Shown: piece after piece, positions 24,608 to 32,361 of the stretch
How positions within the stretch are numbered: position 1 is the stretch's first letter
Layout of the letters: each line of letters begins with the position of its first letter
DNA from: Cytophagales bacterium
GTDB lineage: Bacteria > Bacteroidota > Bacteroidia > Cytophagales > Cyclobacteriaceae
Assembly (NCBI GenBank): GCA_025359125.1
Contig: JANYHI010000030.1
Location: forward strand, 1 to 41,057
DNA: 41,057 nt
Direction of reading: 5' to 3'
The notes under the pieces: model-generated
The model's input: the letters and a program-made list of their open reading frames with translations, nothing else
Told to the model about the DNA's origin: nothing
Database searches by the model: none
Position numbers and translations under genes: made by a program

Positions 24608-25060
24608 TCATACTCCAAATTGTCGGAGGTGATGATCGAGGTGTTTATACATTCCTATTCCCCATTCGCGTGGAGTTAATGTGCCAAAAAAAGGATGGAG
24701 GCTTTTCGTGGCTCCTTGCTCACCTCCAGTAGAAAATTTCATTACCAACTCCAGCAATCTTTGTTTCTCTAAATCAAAATCTTTCAATTGACCAAGAGTA
24801 ACCAACTCCATGCTAGTGGGGCTGTTTTGCTGAAAAGGTATTTCGTTCGAATAATTTTTTCTGAACAACGAGCCGATGATCCGGCCAATGAAAACTCTTT
24901 TAGGATGAATCATTCCAGAAGCCATTTCTAACCCAGCTGCAGCATGCGCCAACATTTGAGCCACATTCATCTTACCCCAAGCAGCTTCAGAAGAGGAAGT
25001 AACTTTTTCAATGCGATCTAAGATCTCTGTTTGTGTAGTAGGCTCAAAAAGGCTTTTCAT
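24608..25060 (-). CDS. DUF1569 (DinB-superfamily) protein
   Basis: 150 residues. WGKMNVAQMLAHAAAGLEMASG in the first third and REWGIGMYKHLDHHLRQFG at the end carry the His residues of the DinB-like metal site (His at LAH, and KHLDHH). The position is remarkable: it starts 6 bases after the stop of the membrane Fe-S gene and ends 35 bases before the CCG Fe-S gene, so it is embedded in that operon. No Fe-S ligands. Function unknown; a thiol- or metal-related role is only suggested by the fold. Confidence 0.85.
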   Translation of the reverse strand: MKSLFEPTTQTEILDRIEKVTSSSEAAWGKMNVAQMLAHAAAGLEMASGMIHPKRVFIGRIIGSLFRKNYSNEIPFQQNSPTSMELVTLGQLKDFDLEKQRLLELVMKFSTGGEQGATKSLHPFFGTLTPREWGIGMYKHLDHHLRQFGV

Positions 25061-25066
25061 AAAAAC

Positions 25067-26383
25067 TTATTGTGAATCTTTTGCCCAGTTGAAACGATCG
25101 GCAGGAGAAAATTTCCAAGGCGCAAAACTGGTTTCTATATTTTGAAACATGCTGTTCCATTGGGCAGGAGTTCCTGATTCTTCCATCGCCACATATCTTC
25201 TCAACTCTAAAATAATTTCTAACGGGTTAATTAACACCGGGCAGGCTTCTACACAGGCGTTGCAACTGGTGCACGCATTTATTTCTTCCTTCGTAATATA
25301 ATCGCCTAACAAAAATTTTCCATCGTTCAATCCTGGCCCTCCGTTGGCAATGCTATTACCAACTTCTTCCAAGCGATCGCGCGTATCCATCATAATCTTA
25401 CGCGGAGAAAGTTTCTTTCCCGTAAGGTTTGCCGGACATTCGGATGTGCATCTTCCACACTCTGTACAAGCGTAGGCTGCAATCAAATTATTACGACTTA
25501 AGTCATTAATGTCTTTCGCGCCAAAACGCCCTGGCTCTGCGGGGGCGGAGGCTGCACCTGCAGGAATCAATCCCAACATTGACTTGACTTCGTTGGTAAC
25601 TACAGGCATGTTATTAATATGTCCTTTTGGCTCCAGCTTGGCGACATACGTATTCACAAAGGCGAGAAAAATATGAAGGTGTTTAGAATAGGTAACGTAA
25701 ATTGTGAATCCCAATATTCCTAAAATATGGAACCACCACGCAAAACGCTCGAGAATGATGAGTGTTGAAGTGTTGAAGTGTTGAAGTGTTGATGTTAGAA
25801 AGGAGCTAAAAAATAGTGTTCCGGTTGGTGTGTAGTGATGATCGCGAGTTTGTAAAATTTGATCGCTGGCATTCATAGATAAGATGGCTACCATCAAAAC
25901 AATTTCTATAGCGAGAATCAGGTTGGCATCTAACGTTGGCCAGCGAGTCATTTCTACAGCTTGAAAGCGTGTTACTTTCAAAATATTTCTGCGAAATAAG
26001 AAGACCACACATGCTACTAACACAGCGATAGCCAAAAACTCAAAGAGGTTCATCAACACATTATAAAAACCACCTAAGAACGGAGCAAAAATTCGATGTG
26101 TGCCTGCCAATCCATCTATTATAAACTCTAACACTTCTAGGTTAATAATGAGGAAGCCGGCATATATAAAAAAGTGAAAGAAAGCTGGTATAAACTTCTT
26201 GAACATTTTCTTTTGCCCAAAGGCAACGAGCAGAACATTTTTTAGTCGCTCTTGATTGGAGCCGGTCAGCGTAGTCACCTTCCCTAAAGAAATAGTTGAC
26301 CTGATTTGATTGATTCTTTTTCTGATAAAGAACCCGGCAATGCCTAAGGTTATCAGAAATAGTATTTGTTGTAAAATTGCCAT
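25067..26383 (-). CDS. Membrane-anchored 4Fe-4S protein (HdrC/NarI-like fusion)
   Basis: 438 residues. Five to six membrane segments in the first 250 residues (about 3-20, 67-88, 110-132, 155-175, 212-235), of the type seen in heterodisulfide-reductase/nitrate-reductase gamma subunits, then a cytoplasmic part with two 4Fe-4S motifs: C306xxC309xxC312xxxC316P and C371xxC374xxC377xxxC381P. His residues in the membrane part (His70, His219) could bind heme. Pairs with the CCG subunit. Odd: an 8-base tandem repeat encodes TSTLQHFNTST (about 198-207) between the fourth and fifth segments, so a length change would shift frame. Confidence 0.9.
   Translation of the reverse strand: MAILQQILFLITLGIAGFFIRKRINQIRSTISLGKVTTLTGSNQERLKNVLLVAFGQKKMFKKFIPAFFHFFIYAGFLIINLEVLEFIIDGLAGTHRIFAPFLGGFYNVLMNLFEFLAIAVLVACVVFLFRRNILKVTRFQAVEMTRWPTLDANLILAIEIVLMVAILSMNASDQILQTRDHHYTPTGTLFFSSFLTSTLQHFNTSTLIILERFAWWFHILGILGFTIYVTYSKHLHIFLAFVNTYVAKLEPKGHINNMPVVTNEVKSMLGLIPAGAASAPAEPGRFGAKDINDLSRNNLIAAYACTECGRCTSECPANLTGKKLSPRKIMMDTRDRLEEVGNSIANGGPGLNDGKFLLGDYITKEEINACTSCNACVEACPVLINPLEIILELRRYVAMEESGTPAQWNSMFQNIETSFAPWKFSPADRFNWAKDSQ
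25762..25793. repeat. 8-bp tandem repeat inside the membrane Fe-S gene
   Basis: Three perfect copies of GTGTTGAA (25762-25785) and a fourth that differs in its last base. Eight is not a multiple of three. On the coding strand the unit is TTCAACAC; its TTCAACACTTCAA also occurs at 16789-16801. Confidence 0.85.
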
Positions 26384-26504
26384 CAGCCAAACTTATGAAT
26401 TCAGCACCAATGGGGCAATCTTATCCACTTACTAAACCTAGCTTTTTTTTTAAAGTGTTAAATCTTTAAAGATCGATTTGGTTTTCAAATTGACATAATT
26501 CTAT

Positions 26505-26512
26505 TACTTTTG
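26505..26512 (+). promoter_or_regulatory. -7 element of the tRNA-Phe promoter
   Basis: TACTTTTG matches TAnnTTTG, 35 bases before the tRNA. TTTG at 26477-26480 is 24 bases upstream, slightly far for a -33 box. A palindrome ATCTTTAAAGAT lies at 26462-26473. Confidence 0.5.
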
Positions 26513-26547
26513 TCGCCCTAGTTGTAAAGATTAGGTCAATCACTCAA

Positions 26548-26620
26548 GGTGACGTAGCTCAGTTGGTAGAGCAAAGGACTGAAAATCCTTGTGTCGGGGG
26601 TTCAATTCCCTCCGTCACCA
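26548..26620 (+). tRNA. tRNA-Phe (anticodon GAA)
   Basis: 73 bases. Acceptor GGTGACG pairs with CGTCACC (7 bp), D-arm GCTC-AGTTGGTA-GAGC, anticodon stem AAGGA/TCCTT with loop CTGAAAA (anticodon GAA), T-arm with TTCAATT and discriminator A. The 3' CCA is not encoded. No duplicated 3' end is seen nearby, so no sign of an integrated element. Confidence 0.97.
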
Positions 26621-26621
26621 C

Positions 26622-26655
26622 AATCCTGACAGGTTATTCTTGTCAGGATTTTTTA
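26622..26655 (+). terminator. Rho-independent terminator after tRNA-Phe
   Basis: A 10-bp perfect stem AATCCTGACA / TGTCAGGATT (26622-26631, 26641-26650), 9-base loop, then a T-run. It begins two bases after the tRNA. Confidence 0.92.
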
Positions 26656-26722
26656 TGCCCACTATATTTACATCCTCTAAAGCAACACAATCACAGCCTA
26701 ACGAGAGTTTCGCCTATAAGGG

Positions 26723-26742
26723 TGCTGACCGAAGCGTCAGCA
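26723..26742. repeat. Small perfect palindromic hairpin
   Basis: TGCTGAC / GTCAGCA, 7 bp, loop CGAAGC, flanked by GGG and CCC a few bases out. It sits in the non-coding space between the tRNA terminator and the kinase. A REP-like element is possible, but only one copy is seen. Confidence 0.5.
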
Positions 26743-26786
26743 TTCCCTCAGCCATCACAAAAAGAATTTTTTATAGATTTATAGTA

Positions 26787-26813
26787 AAAGCCTGTCCTTT
26801 TTGGATGGGCTTT
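26787..26813 (+). terminator. Terminator-like hairpin just before the kinase gene
   Basis: AAAGCCTGTCC / GGATGGGCTTT, 11 pairs with two G-T wobbles and a 5-base T loop, followed by GTTATTTT. It could be a second terminator for transcripts from the tRNA side or a 5' structure of the kinase message. Confidence 0.4.
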
Positions 26814-26836
26814 GTTATTTTGCACAATTAACAGAC

Positions 26837-28216
26837 ATGATTGATCAGGCTATTTTATTCAAAACGATAGCAACGTTTCTCTCTCAGGCGGCAATAGCTA
26901 TTATCCTGTTTGCCATGTTTCTGCATTTTTCAAAACTGTATCAGCGAAAGGCTCTTTCCATCTGGGCGTTTAGTTGGCTGGCGCTGGCACTCTTCATGAT
27001 TACTTCTGCCTGGCTTCAGGGCAACTTGAAAGGGAATTCAGGCTATTTTAGAATTTTTATCAGTAGCCTCTCTATTGCTTCGTGTTTTGGGCAAATGGTA
27101 TTTATTTTTCTGGGCATCTACATCCAAAATCATAATCTTAAATTAACAACTAAGAATCTGCTCTTGCTGGTGCTGATCATTTTCGGACTCTCTCTAGTCT
27201 TAGTTCTCATTAAAAATGGAGCACCTGATGAAGCACTAGTAAGGTATACGCTCCGCATTGGCGTTAAATATTTGATTGCAGGAGTTGGATTTTTATGGGC
27301 AGGTTGGATGATTCTTGTCAGTCGTTCATTCGGAAAAGGGTTAGGTCAAAGAATATTCTCATTGTCATTAATCGGAATTGGATTAACTGATTTGGGATAC
27401 TCGTTAATTTCTATTTCAAGTAACTTCCACATCTCGGTTGAAATACCTGCCATCTTTGGATTGATGGAGCTGTTTTTTAATTCTCTCGTGGGTATTGGAA
27501 TGATTACGTGGCTACTCGAAGATGAAGGGTTAAAGCTTGCCAAAATAAACAAAGAGATGGATAGCTTTTTTTATAGCACTTCTCATGATTTAAGAGCCCC
27601 CATCGCATCTATATTAGGCTTAGTTAATTTGGCTAATCTCGAATTGAAAGATCCGACTGCTTTACTTTATTTTGAAATGGTAGAAAACCGGGTAAAAAAA
27701 ATGGACTCTGTTATTTCTGACATTCTTCAGCTTGCTAAAAGTGCCAAATCAGATTTAAGTTTTGAGGTAATTGATTTTAATAAACTGCTATACGAAGTAA
27801 TCGCAGATGTAAAATTCAATAAGGGAGCGAAAGAAATAAATCTGAGGTACGCACCTGGCAATTATCTATTATCTTCTGACTACAATCAATTAAAAATTAT
27901 TCTCTGTAACCTCATTGGCAACGCAGTAAAATACCATTTCATCGATCAGCAAGATCCTTACATAGCGGTGCGATTTGTGCAATCTGAAGTTGCGACATTA
28001 ATAGAGGTAGAAGATAATGGCACCGGCATCCTAAAAGAACATCAAGTAAAAATATTCGAAATGTTTTACAGAGCCTCCACTCAATCTGAAGGAACCGGAC
28101 TGGGGCTTTACATTGCAATGGAATCTGTACACAAACTAAACGGACAAATTTCGGTAAAGTCTGAAGTGGGAAAGGGAAGCATCTTCACTGTTAACCTGCC
28201 CATTATGAGTAGCTAA
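26837..28216 (+). CDS. Sensor histidine kinase with 7TM-like input region
   Basis: 459 residues from the ATG at 26837 (MIDQAILFKTIATFL); a start at 26801 is in frame but falls in the hairpin region. About seven hydrophobic segments fill 1-230. H-box STSHDLRAPIASILG with the phosphoacceptor His at 250; N-box NLIGNAVKYH (about 357-366), G1 EDNGTGI (about 391) and G2 GTGLGLYIA (about 418) of the ATPase domain. No receiver domain and no response-regulator gene follow, so it is an orphan kinase. Its last 14 bases overlap the convergent flavoprotein gene. Confidence 0.92.
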   Translation: MIDQAILFKTIATFLSQAAIAIILFAMFLHFSKLYQRKALSIWAFSWLALALFMITSAWLQGNLKGNSGYFRIFISSLSIASCFGQMVFIFLGIYIQNHNLKLTTKNLLLLVLIIFGLSLVLVLIKNGAPDEALVRYTLRIGVKYLIAGVGFLWAGWMILVSRSFGKGLGQRIFSLSLIGIGLTDLGYSLISISSNFHISVEIPAIFGLMELFFNSLVGIGMITWLLEDEGLKLAKINKEMDSFFYSTSHDLRAPIASILGLVNLANLELKDPTALLYFEMVENRVKKMDSVISDILQLAKSAKSDLSFEVIDFNKLLYEVIADVKFNKGAKEINLRYAPGNYLLSSDYNQLKIILCNLIGNAVKYHFIDQQDPYIAVRFVQSEVATLIEVEDNGTGILKEHQVKIFEMFYRASTQSEGTGLGLYIAMESVHKLNGQISVKSEVGKGSIFTVNLPIMSS

Positions 28217-29435
28217 TGGATTGAGCCGCAACAAATGCGGTGCTCCACGCTGCCTGAAAATTAAACCCACCGGTTTCTCCATCAATATTCAGTACCTCGC
28301 CTGCAAAGTATAATCCGGGTATTATTTTACTCTGCATAGTTTCCAAATCAATTTCACTCAACTCTACACCGCCACAGGTTACAAACTCTTCTTTAAAAGT
28401 AGTTTTACCTTTTATCTGAAACGGACATCGAATCAACCATTCAATCAATCTATTCATTTCTTTATTAGAAATCTCTCCCCAAATTTTTGCGTCAGATATT
28501 TCAGTCAACACAATTAATCTTTCCCACAATCTTTGAGGCAACCCCAGCAGCGGGTTTGTGGCAATTTTTTGTTTACCTCTTACCGTCTTGTGATCCTGTA
28601 AAAAACTTCTTAGCTGATCTTCCCCGAATGATCCTGTCCAATTTACTAACACTGTAAAAGAATAATTTTTTTCAAAGAGATACGCTGCCGCCCATGCAGA
28701 AAGTTTTATTACAGCCGGGCCACTTAATCCCCAATGCGTAATCAATAATGAACCCCGCTCAGAAAATTTTGTGGAAGCAATCTTAATTTCAACATCGGCC
28801 ACTGCCACGCCCATCAAATCTTTAAACTTCTTTTCAGAATCATTAAATGTAAAAAGTGATGGCACTAATGTGTTAATCGTATGGCCTGTATTTTCAATCC
28901 AGCTGTAATTTAGTTTTTGTGGGTGGCCCCCTGCCGCGACTAATATTTTTTTGGCGCAGTAATCCTTCTTCTCTGTATGAATTAAAAATTGCTTTTCCTT
29001 CTTCTCAATTTTTTCAACTCCACAATTTATTTCAATTTGAATTTTGTACTTATCGGCTTCTTGCAAAAAACAATTGATGATCGTTTGCGAATCATCTGTA
29101 GTTGGAAAAATTCTGCCGTCATCTTCTGTTGTAAGTTTAATGCCTAGTGAGGCAAACCAATCAATTGTATCCTTCGCATTAAATATTCGAAAGATCTTTT
29201 TTAATTCCTTTTGCCCGCGCGGATAATGCTTTGATAGCGGAGTGGCTTCCGGTTCGTTGTATGTAACATTGCATCGCCCACCTCCTGAAATTTTTACTTT
29301 CGATAATAGCTTGGGCGATTTCTCAAGAATAAGAATTTTTAATTTGGGATTTTGCTGAGCCGCGTTGATGGCACCGAAGAATCCGGCTGCGCCACCACCC
29401 ACAACTATTAAATCAAAAATTTCTTTAGGGTTCAA
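28203..29435 (-). CDS. BaiN/HI0933-family flavoprotein (NAD(P)/FAD-dependent oxidoreductase)
   Basis: 410 residues. FAD-binding GGGAAG (13-18) with ILILEKSP strand end, SGGGRCNVTY (50-59), the family marker, and a C-terminal PGLYFAGEVLNIDGETGGFNFQAAWSTA. Homologues occur in most bacteria; BaiN reduces a bile-acid intermediate in a gut clostridium, but the general activity is not known. It is upstream of nothing on its strand except the kinase overlap, and starts 9 bases after the lysA stop, so it is likely cotranscribed with lysA. Confidence 0.9.
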   Translation of the reverse strand: MNPKEIFDLIVVGGGAAGFFGAINAAQQNPKLKILILEKSPKLLSKVKISGGGRCNVTYNEPEATPLSKHYPRGQKELKKIFRIFNAKDTIDWFASLGIKLTTEDDGRIFPTTDDSQTIINCFLQEADKYKIQIEINCGVEKIEKKEKQFLIHTEKKDYCAKKILVAAGGHPQKLNYSWIENTGHTINTLVPSLFTFNDSEKKFKDLMGVAVADVEIKIASTKFSERGSLLITHWGLSGPAVIKLSAWAAAYLFEKNYSFTVLVNWTGSFGEDQLRSFLQDHKTVRGKQKIATNPLLGLPQRLWERLIVLTEISDAKIWGEISNKEMNRLIEWLIRCPFQIKGKTTFKEEFVTCGGVELSEIDLETMQSKIIPGLYFAGEVLNIDGETGGFNFQAAWSTAFVAAQSISYS

Positions 29436-29444
29436 TTCAATTGG

Positions 29445-30680
29445 TTAATCAAAATCGAGAACCACCTGATTACGCAAAAGGTCGTCCAGTGTATCTCGTT
29501 TACGAATGAGTTGTGCCTTGCCATTTAACATCAACACTTCTGCCGGCCTAAATCGGGAGTTATAGTTGGATGCCATCGAATATCCGTAAGCACCTGCATT
29601 TTTTAAAACGAGTAAATCTCCTTCGCGCACTTCATTTAATTTCCGATCCGATCCAAAAGTATCTGTCTCACAAATATTTCCGACTACGGTGTAAATTTTG
29701 TGATCTCCGGTTGGATTGGATGTATTCACAATATGATGATAAGAATCATACATCATGGGGCGAATGAGATGATTCAACCCTGAATTAACTCCTACAAAAG
29801 TTACCGAAGGTGTTGCCTTTACCACATTCGCGTTTACAAATAAATAACCTGCCTCGCTCACCAAATATTTTCCAGGCTCAATCCATAGTTCTAACTGCTT
29901 TCCGTAACTCTGATAAAATTCTTTAAAAGCTTTTCCAAGCTTTAATCCTAAATCGTAAATATTAGTTACAAGATCTCCCTCTTTGTATGCCACTTTAAAA
30001 CCACTTCCAAAATCAATAAACTTGAGCGCAGGGAAATCGCGAGCCACACCAAAAAGGATGTCTGCCATTTTTAAGAAAACTTCTGTTTCTGTGATCTCTG
30101 ATCCGGTATGAATGTGAAGTCCGTTAATAATGATTTGATATTGCTCTACCAATTGCGTAATCTGTGGCAACTGATACACTGATATTCCAAATTTAGAATT
30201 GCCGTGCCCGGTAGAGATTTTATAATTGCCGCCCGCCAAAATGTGTGGGTTCAATCGGATACAACATGGATAAGTGCTTCCATATTTCTTGCCGAATTTT
30301 TCTAACACCGAGAGATTATCGAGATTGATATTCAAGCCAAGATCCACTCCGGCAACAATTTCGTCAAAGTCTACACAATTGGGTGTAAACATGATCTCCT
30401 CATTTGTAAAGCCAGCACCCATTGCTATGTGGGCTTCTTGTATCGAAACCACATCTACTCCTGCTCCATGCTTTTTCAAAAGTTTCAAAATAGAAATATT
30501 AGTAAGCGACTTAGCAGCAAATTTTACTTTTACCTGATTTTCTGAAAAAGCATTCTTAAGGCTTTGCAGTTGATTAATTATCTTCTGCCCATCGTATACA
30601 TAGAGGGGTGTTCCAAATTCTTTACAGATTTCGGCTACATCAATGCCTTGAATCTGATAACTGCCGTTTACTAATTCCAT
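29445..30680 (-). CDS. lysA: Diaminopimelate decarboxylase
   Basis: 411 residues from the ATG at 30680 (MELVNGSYQIQG); a longer frame to 30782 lacks family similarity and would contain the promoter. PLP-dependent fold-III enzyme making L-lysine from meso-DAP. Signatures: FGTPLYVYD (22-30), AAKS with the PLP Lys at 57, HTGSEIT (about 188), FGSGFK (about 215), WIEPGKYLVSEAG, CETDTFG with the active-site Cys (about 332) and AGAYGYSMASNYNSRFRPAEV. The flavoprotein gene follows in the same direction. Confidence 0.95.
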   Translation of the reverse strand: MELVNGSYQIQGIDVAEICKEFGTPLYVYDGQKIINQLQSLKNAFSENQVKVKFAAKSLTNISILKLLKKHGAGVDVVSIQEAHIAMGAGFTNEEIMFTPNCVDFDEIVAGVDLGLNINLDNLSVLEKFGKKYGSTYPCCIRLNPHILAGGNYKISTGHGNSKFGISVYQLPQITQLVEQYQIIINGLHIHTGSEITETEVFLKMADILFGVARDFPALKFIDFGSGFKVAYKEGDLVTNIYDLGLKLGKAFKEFYQSYGKQLELWIEPGKYLVSEAGYLFVNANVVKATPSVTFVGVNSGLNHLIRPMMYDSYHHIVNTSNPTGDHKIYTVVGNICETDTFGSDRKLNEVREGDLLVLKNAGAYGYSMASNYNSRFRPAEVLMLNGKAQLIRKRDTLDDLLRNQVVLDFD

Positions 30681-30697
30681 CTTTAAAAATAAAAACT

Positions 30698-30705
30698 CAA
30701 ATATA
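30698..30705 (-). promoter_or_regulatory. -7 element before lysA
   Basis: The minus strand reads TATATTTG (TAnnTTTG), 17 bases before the ATG at 30680. It decides the start: the longer frame would be transcribed from inside itself. Confidence 0.55.
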
Positions 30706-30797
30706 CTAGCTTTGGGTTTAATTGATGAGTGTTTTGGAAGTAAGATTTCAACGCGCTCACTTAATCTCTGTATCTTGCACACGACTTCTTTTTACGC

Positions 30798-31559
30798 ATG
30801 AATTTATTTTTTCGAAAATCGGGCGAGGGTAACCCTTTGGTAATTTTGCATGGGCTATTTGGCTCTTCCGATAATTGGTTCTCGCTGTCAAAAGTTTTTT
30901 CAGAGAAGTATACAGTCTACACAATAGATCAACGCAATCACGGGCAATCTCCGCATAGCAATGAATTTAACTATCGATTGTTAACGGAAGACTTAGAAGA
31001 GTTTTTGAAAATTCATTCCATTGAAAATCCTATTGTAATTGGTCATTCTATGGGCGGCAAAACAGTTATGAATCTTGCCATCAAAAATCCGAATGCCATC
31101 GGGAAACTTATTGTGGTAGACATTGCTCCCAAATCGTATCCGGTTCATCACGATAAAATTTTAGATGGACTAACCGCTATTCCGCTGCGAAGTATTACTA
31201 CACGCACAGAAGCAGATAAAATTCTTTCTGAGTTTGTAGAAGAAATAGATGTGCGACAATTTTTGCTCAAGAATCTCTCTCGCAATCATGAAGGGAAATT
31301 TGAATGGAAAATAAATTTGTCGGCAATCGAAAATCATATCGAGGGAATTGGTGAAGGCATGCAATATCAAGGCACTTTCACTAAGCCTACATTGTTCATT
31401 AAAGGAGCGCGATCTAATTATTTTAAACCCAGAGACGAAGTAGAGATTTTACAATTATTTCCTAACGCTAAAATTGAAACTTTAAACACTGGGCATTGGG
31501 TTCAGGCCGAGAGTCCACAAGAATTTGTTGCCACCGTTTTAAATTTTTTACAAGATTAG
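30798..31559 (+). CDS. Alpha/beta-hydrolase, YbfF-like esterase
   Basis: 253 residues. HGLFGSSDNW (18-27, oxyanion region), DQRNHGQSPHS (44-54), nucleophile elbow GHSMGG with Ser84, VVDIAPKSYP (about 112-121), and catalytic His in NTGHWVQ (about 233). It is closest in pattern to YbfF, a short-acyl or acyl-CoA esterase; physiological substrate unknown. The methylase gene starts 4 bases after its stop, so they form an operon. Confidence 0.9.
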   Translation: MNLFFRKSGEGNPLVILHGLFGSSDNWFSLSKVFSEKYTVYTIDQRNHGQSPHSNEFNYRLLTEDLEEFLKIHSIENPIVIGHSMGGKTVMNLAIKNPNAIGKLIVVDIAPKSYPVHHDKILDGLTAIPLRSITTRTEADKILSEFVEEIDVRQFLLKNLSRNHEGKFEWKINLSAIENHIEGIGEGMQYQGTFTKPTLFIKGARSNYFKPRDEVEILQLFPNAKIETLNTGHWVQAESPQEFVATVLNFLQD

Positions 31560-31563
31560 TACC

Positions 31564-32283
31564 ATGTCCCACCATATTGGAAGATTGTATCTGGTGCCCA
31601 ACGTTATTGCAGACGACACGCAGTATAGTGTCATTCCTCGGCATGTAATTAGCGCACTCCAATCTATCCAACATTTTTTAGTAGAAGATGCAAGAACTGC
31701 ACGAAGATATTTGAGCCGTTTAAAAATTTTCGAATCGATTGAAAGTCTTCATTTTGAAGTGTTGAATAAAGATACACCTGCTGCGGACCTTCAAGATTTA
31801 ATGCGCCCTTTACAAAACGGCCACCATATTGGTATTATTTCAGAATCAGGTTGCCCGGGCGTGGCCGATCCTGGCTCTATGGCTGTAGCGTACGCACATC
31901 AAAATAATATTCAAGTGGTACCATTAGTGGGTCCTTCATCTATCTTATTAGCATTGATGGCCTCGGGTTTAAGTGGTCAAAAATTTGCCTTTCATGGCTA
32001 TCTTCCGGTAGAGGCAAAAGAAGCCGCAAGAATGATAAAAGAATTAGAGCGCGAATCTGAACTCAAAAATCAAACGCAGCTTTTCATCGAAACTCCTTAC
32101 CGAAACAATCAGGTATTAGGTCACTTACTGAAAACATTAAAACCAGAAACCAAGCTTACCATTGCACTTGATATTACAGGGGCACAAGAAAATATAAAAA
32201 CCAAAAGCGTAAAAGATTGGAAGACATCTAAGCCAACTTTACCTAAAGCGCCTTGCCTTTTCTTATTTGGGCAGAGCGCATGA
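31564..32283 (+). CDS. RsmI-like tetrapyrrole-methylase-fold SAM methyltransferase
   Basis: 239 residues. The fold is that of RsmI/uroporphyrinogen methylases: GRLYLVPNVI start, then HFLVEDARTARRYLSRL, GIISESGCPGVADPGS (the P-loop-like SAM site), VVPLVGPSSILLALMASGLSGQKFAFHGYLP, and FIETPYRNNQ. RsmI methylates C1402 of 16S rRNA. The usual GTLYVVATPIGN opening is altered here (RLYLVPNVIAD), as in the second, divergent COG0313 paralogue of Bacteroidota, so the target may differ. It is translationally close to the esterase gene. Confidence 0.87.
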   Translation: MSHHIGRLYLVPNVIADDTQYSVIPRHVISALQSIQHFLVEDARTARRYLSRLKIFESIESLHFEVLNKDTPAADLQDLMRPLQNGHHIGIISESGCPGVADPGSMAVAYAHQNNIQVVPLVGPSSILLALMASGLSGQKFAFHGYLPVEAKEAARMIKELERESELKNQTQLFIETPYRNNQVLGHLLKTLKPETKLTIALDITGAQENIKTKSVKDWKTSKPTLPKAPCLFLFGQSA

Positions 32284-32324
32284 GTTAGGTAGCTTTTTTC
32301 GCCTCTAAAAATCAAATTATTCCC

Positions 32325-32332
32325 TATTTTTG
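32325..32332 (+). promoter_or_regulatory. -7 element before metK
   Basis: TATTTTTG, exact TAnnTTTG, 29 bases before the ATG. A T-rich stretch at 32293-32299 is at about -33 but is not TTTG. Only 78 bases separate metK from the preceding gene. Confidence 0.5.
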
Positions 32333-32361
32333 CGACTCATAAAAATAAACAAACGAGCAAC

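Noticed and set aside
26548-26620. tRNA-Phe as an integration site
   Set aside because: No repeated tRNA 3' end, integrase or mobile gene is present nearby.
26563-26831. Plus-strand frames running from the tRNA toward the kinase
   Set aside because: They read through the tRNA and two hairpins and have no recognisable protein pattern.
29445-30782. Longer start for lysA at 30782
   Set aside because: The extra 34 residues lack diaminopimelate-decarboxylase similarity and would include the TATATTTG promoter element.
32284-32361. Possible SAM riboswitch before metK
   Set aside because: Only 78 bases are available and no multi-helix pattern or SAM-I/SAM-II core is seen; a plain -7 element explains the region.
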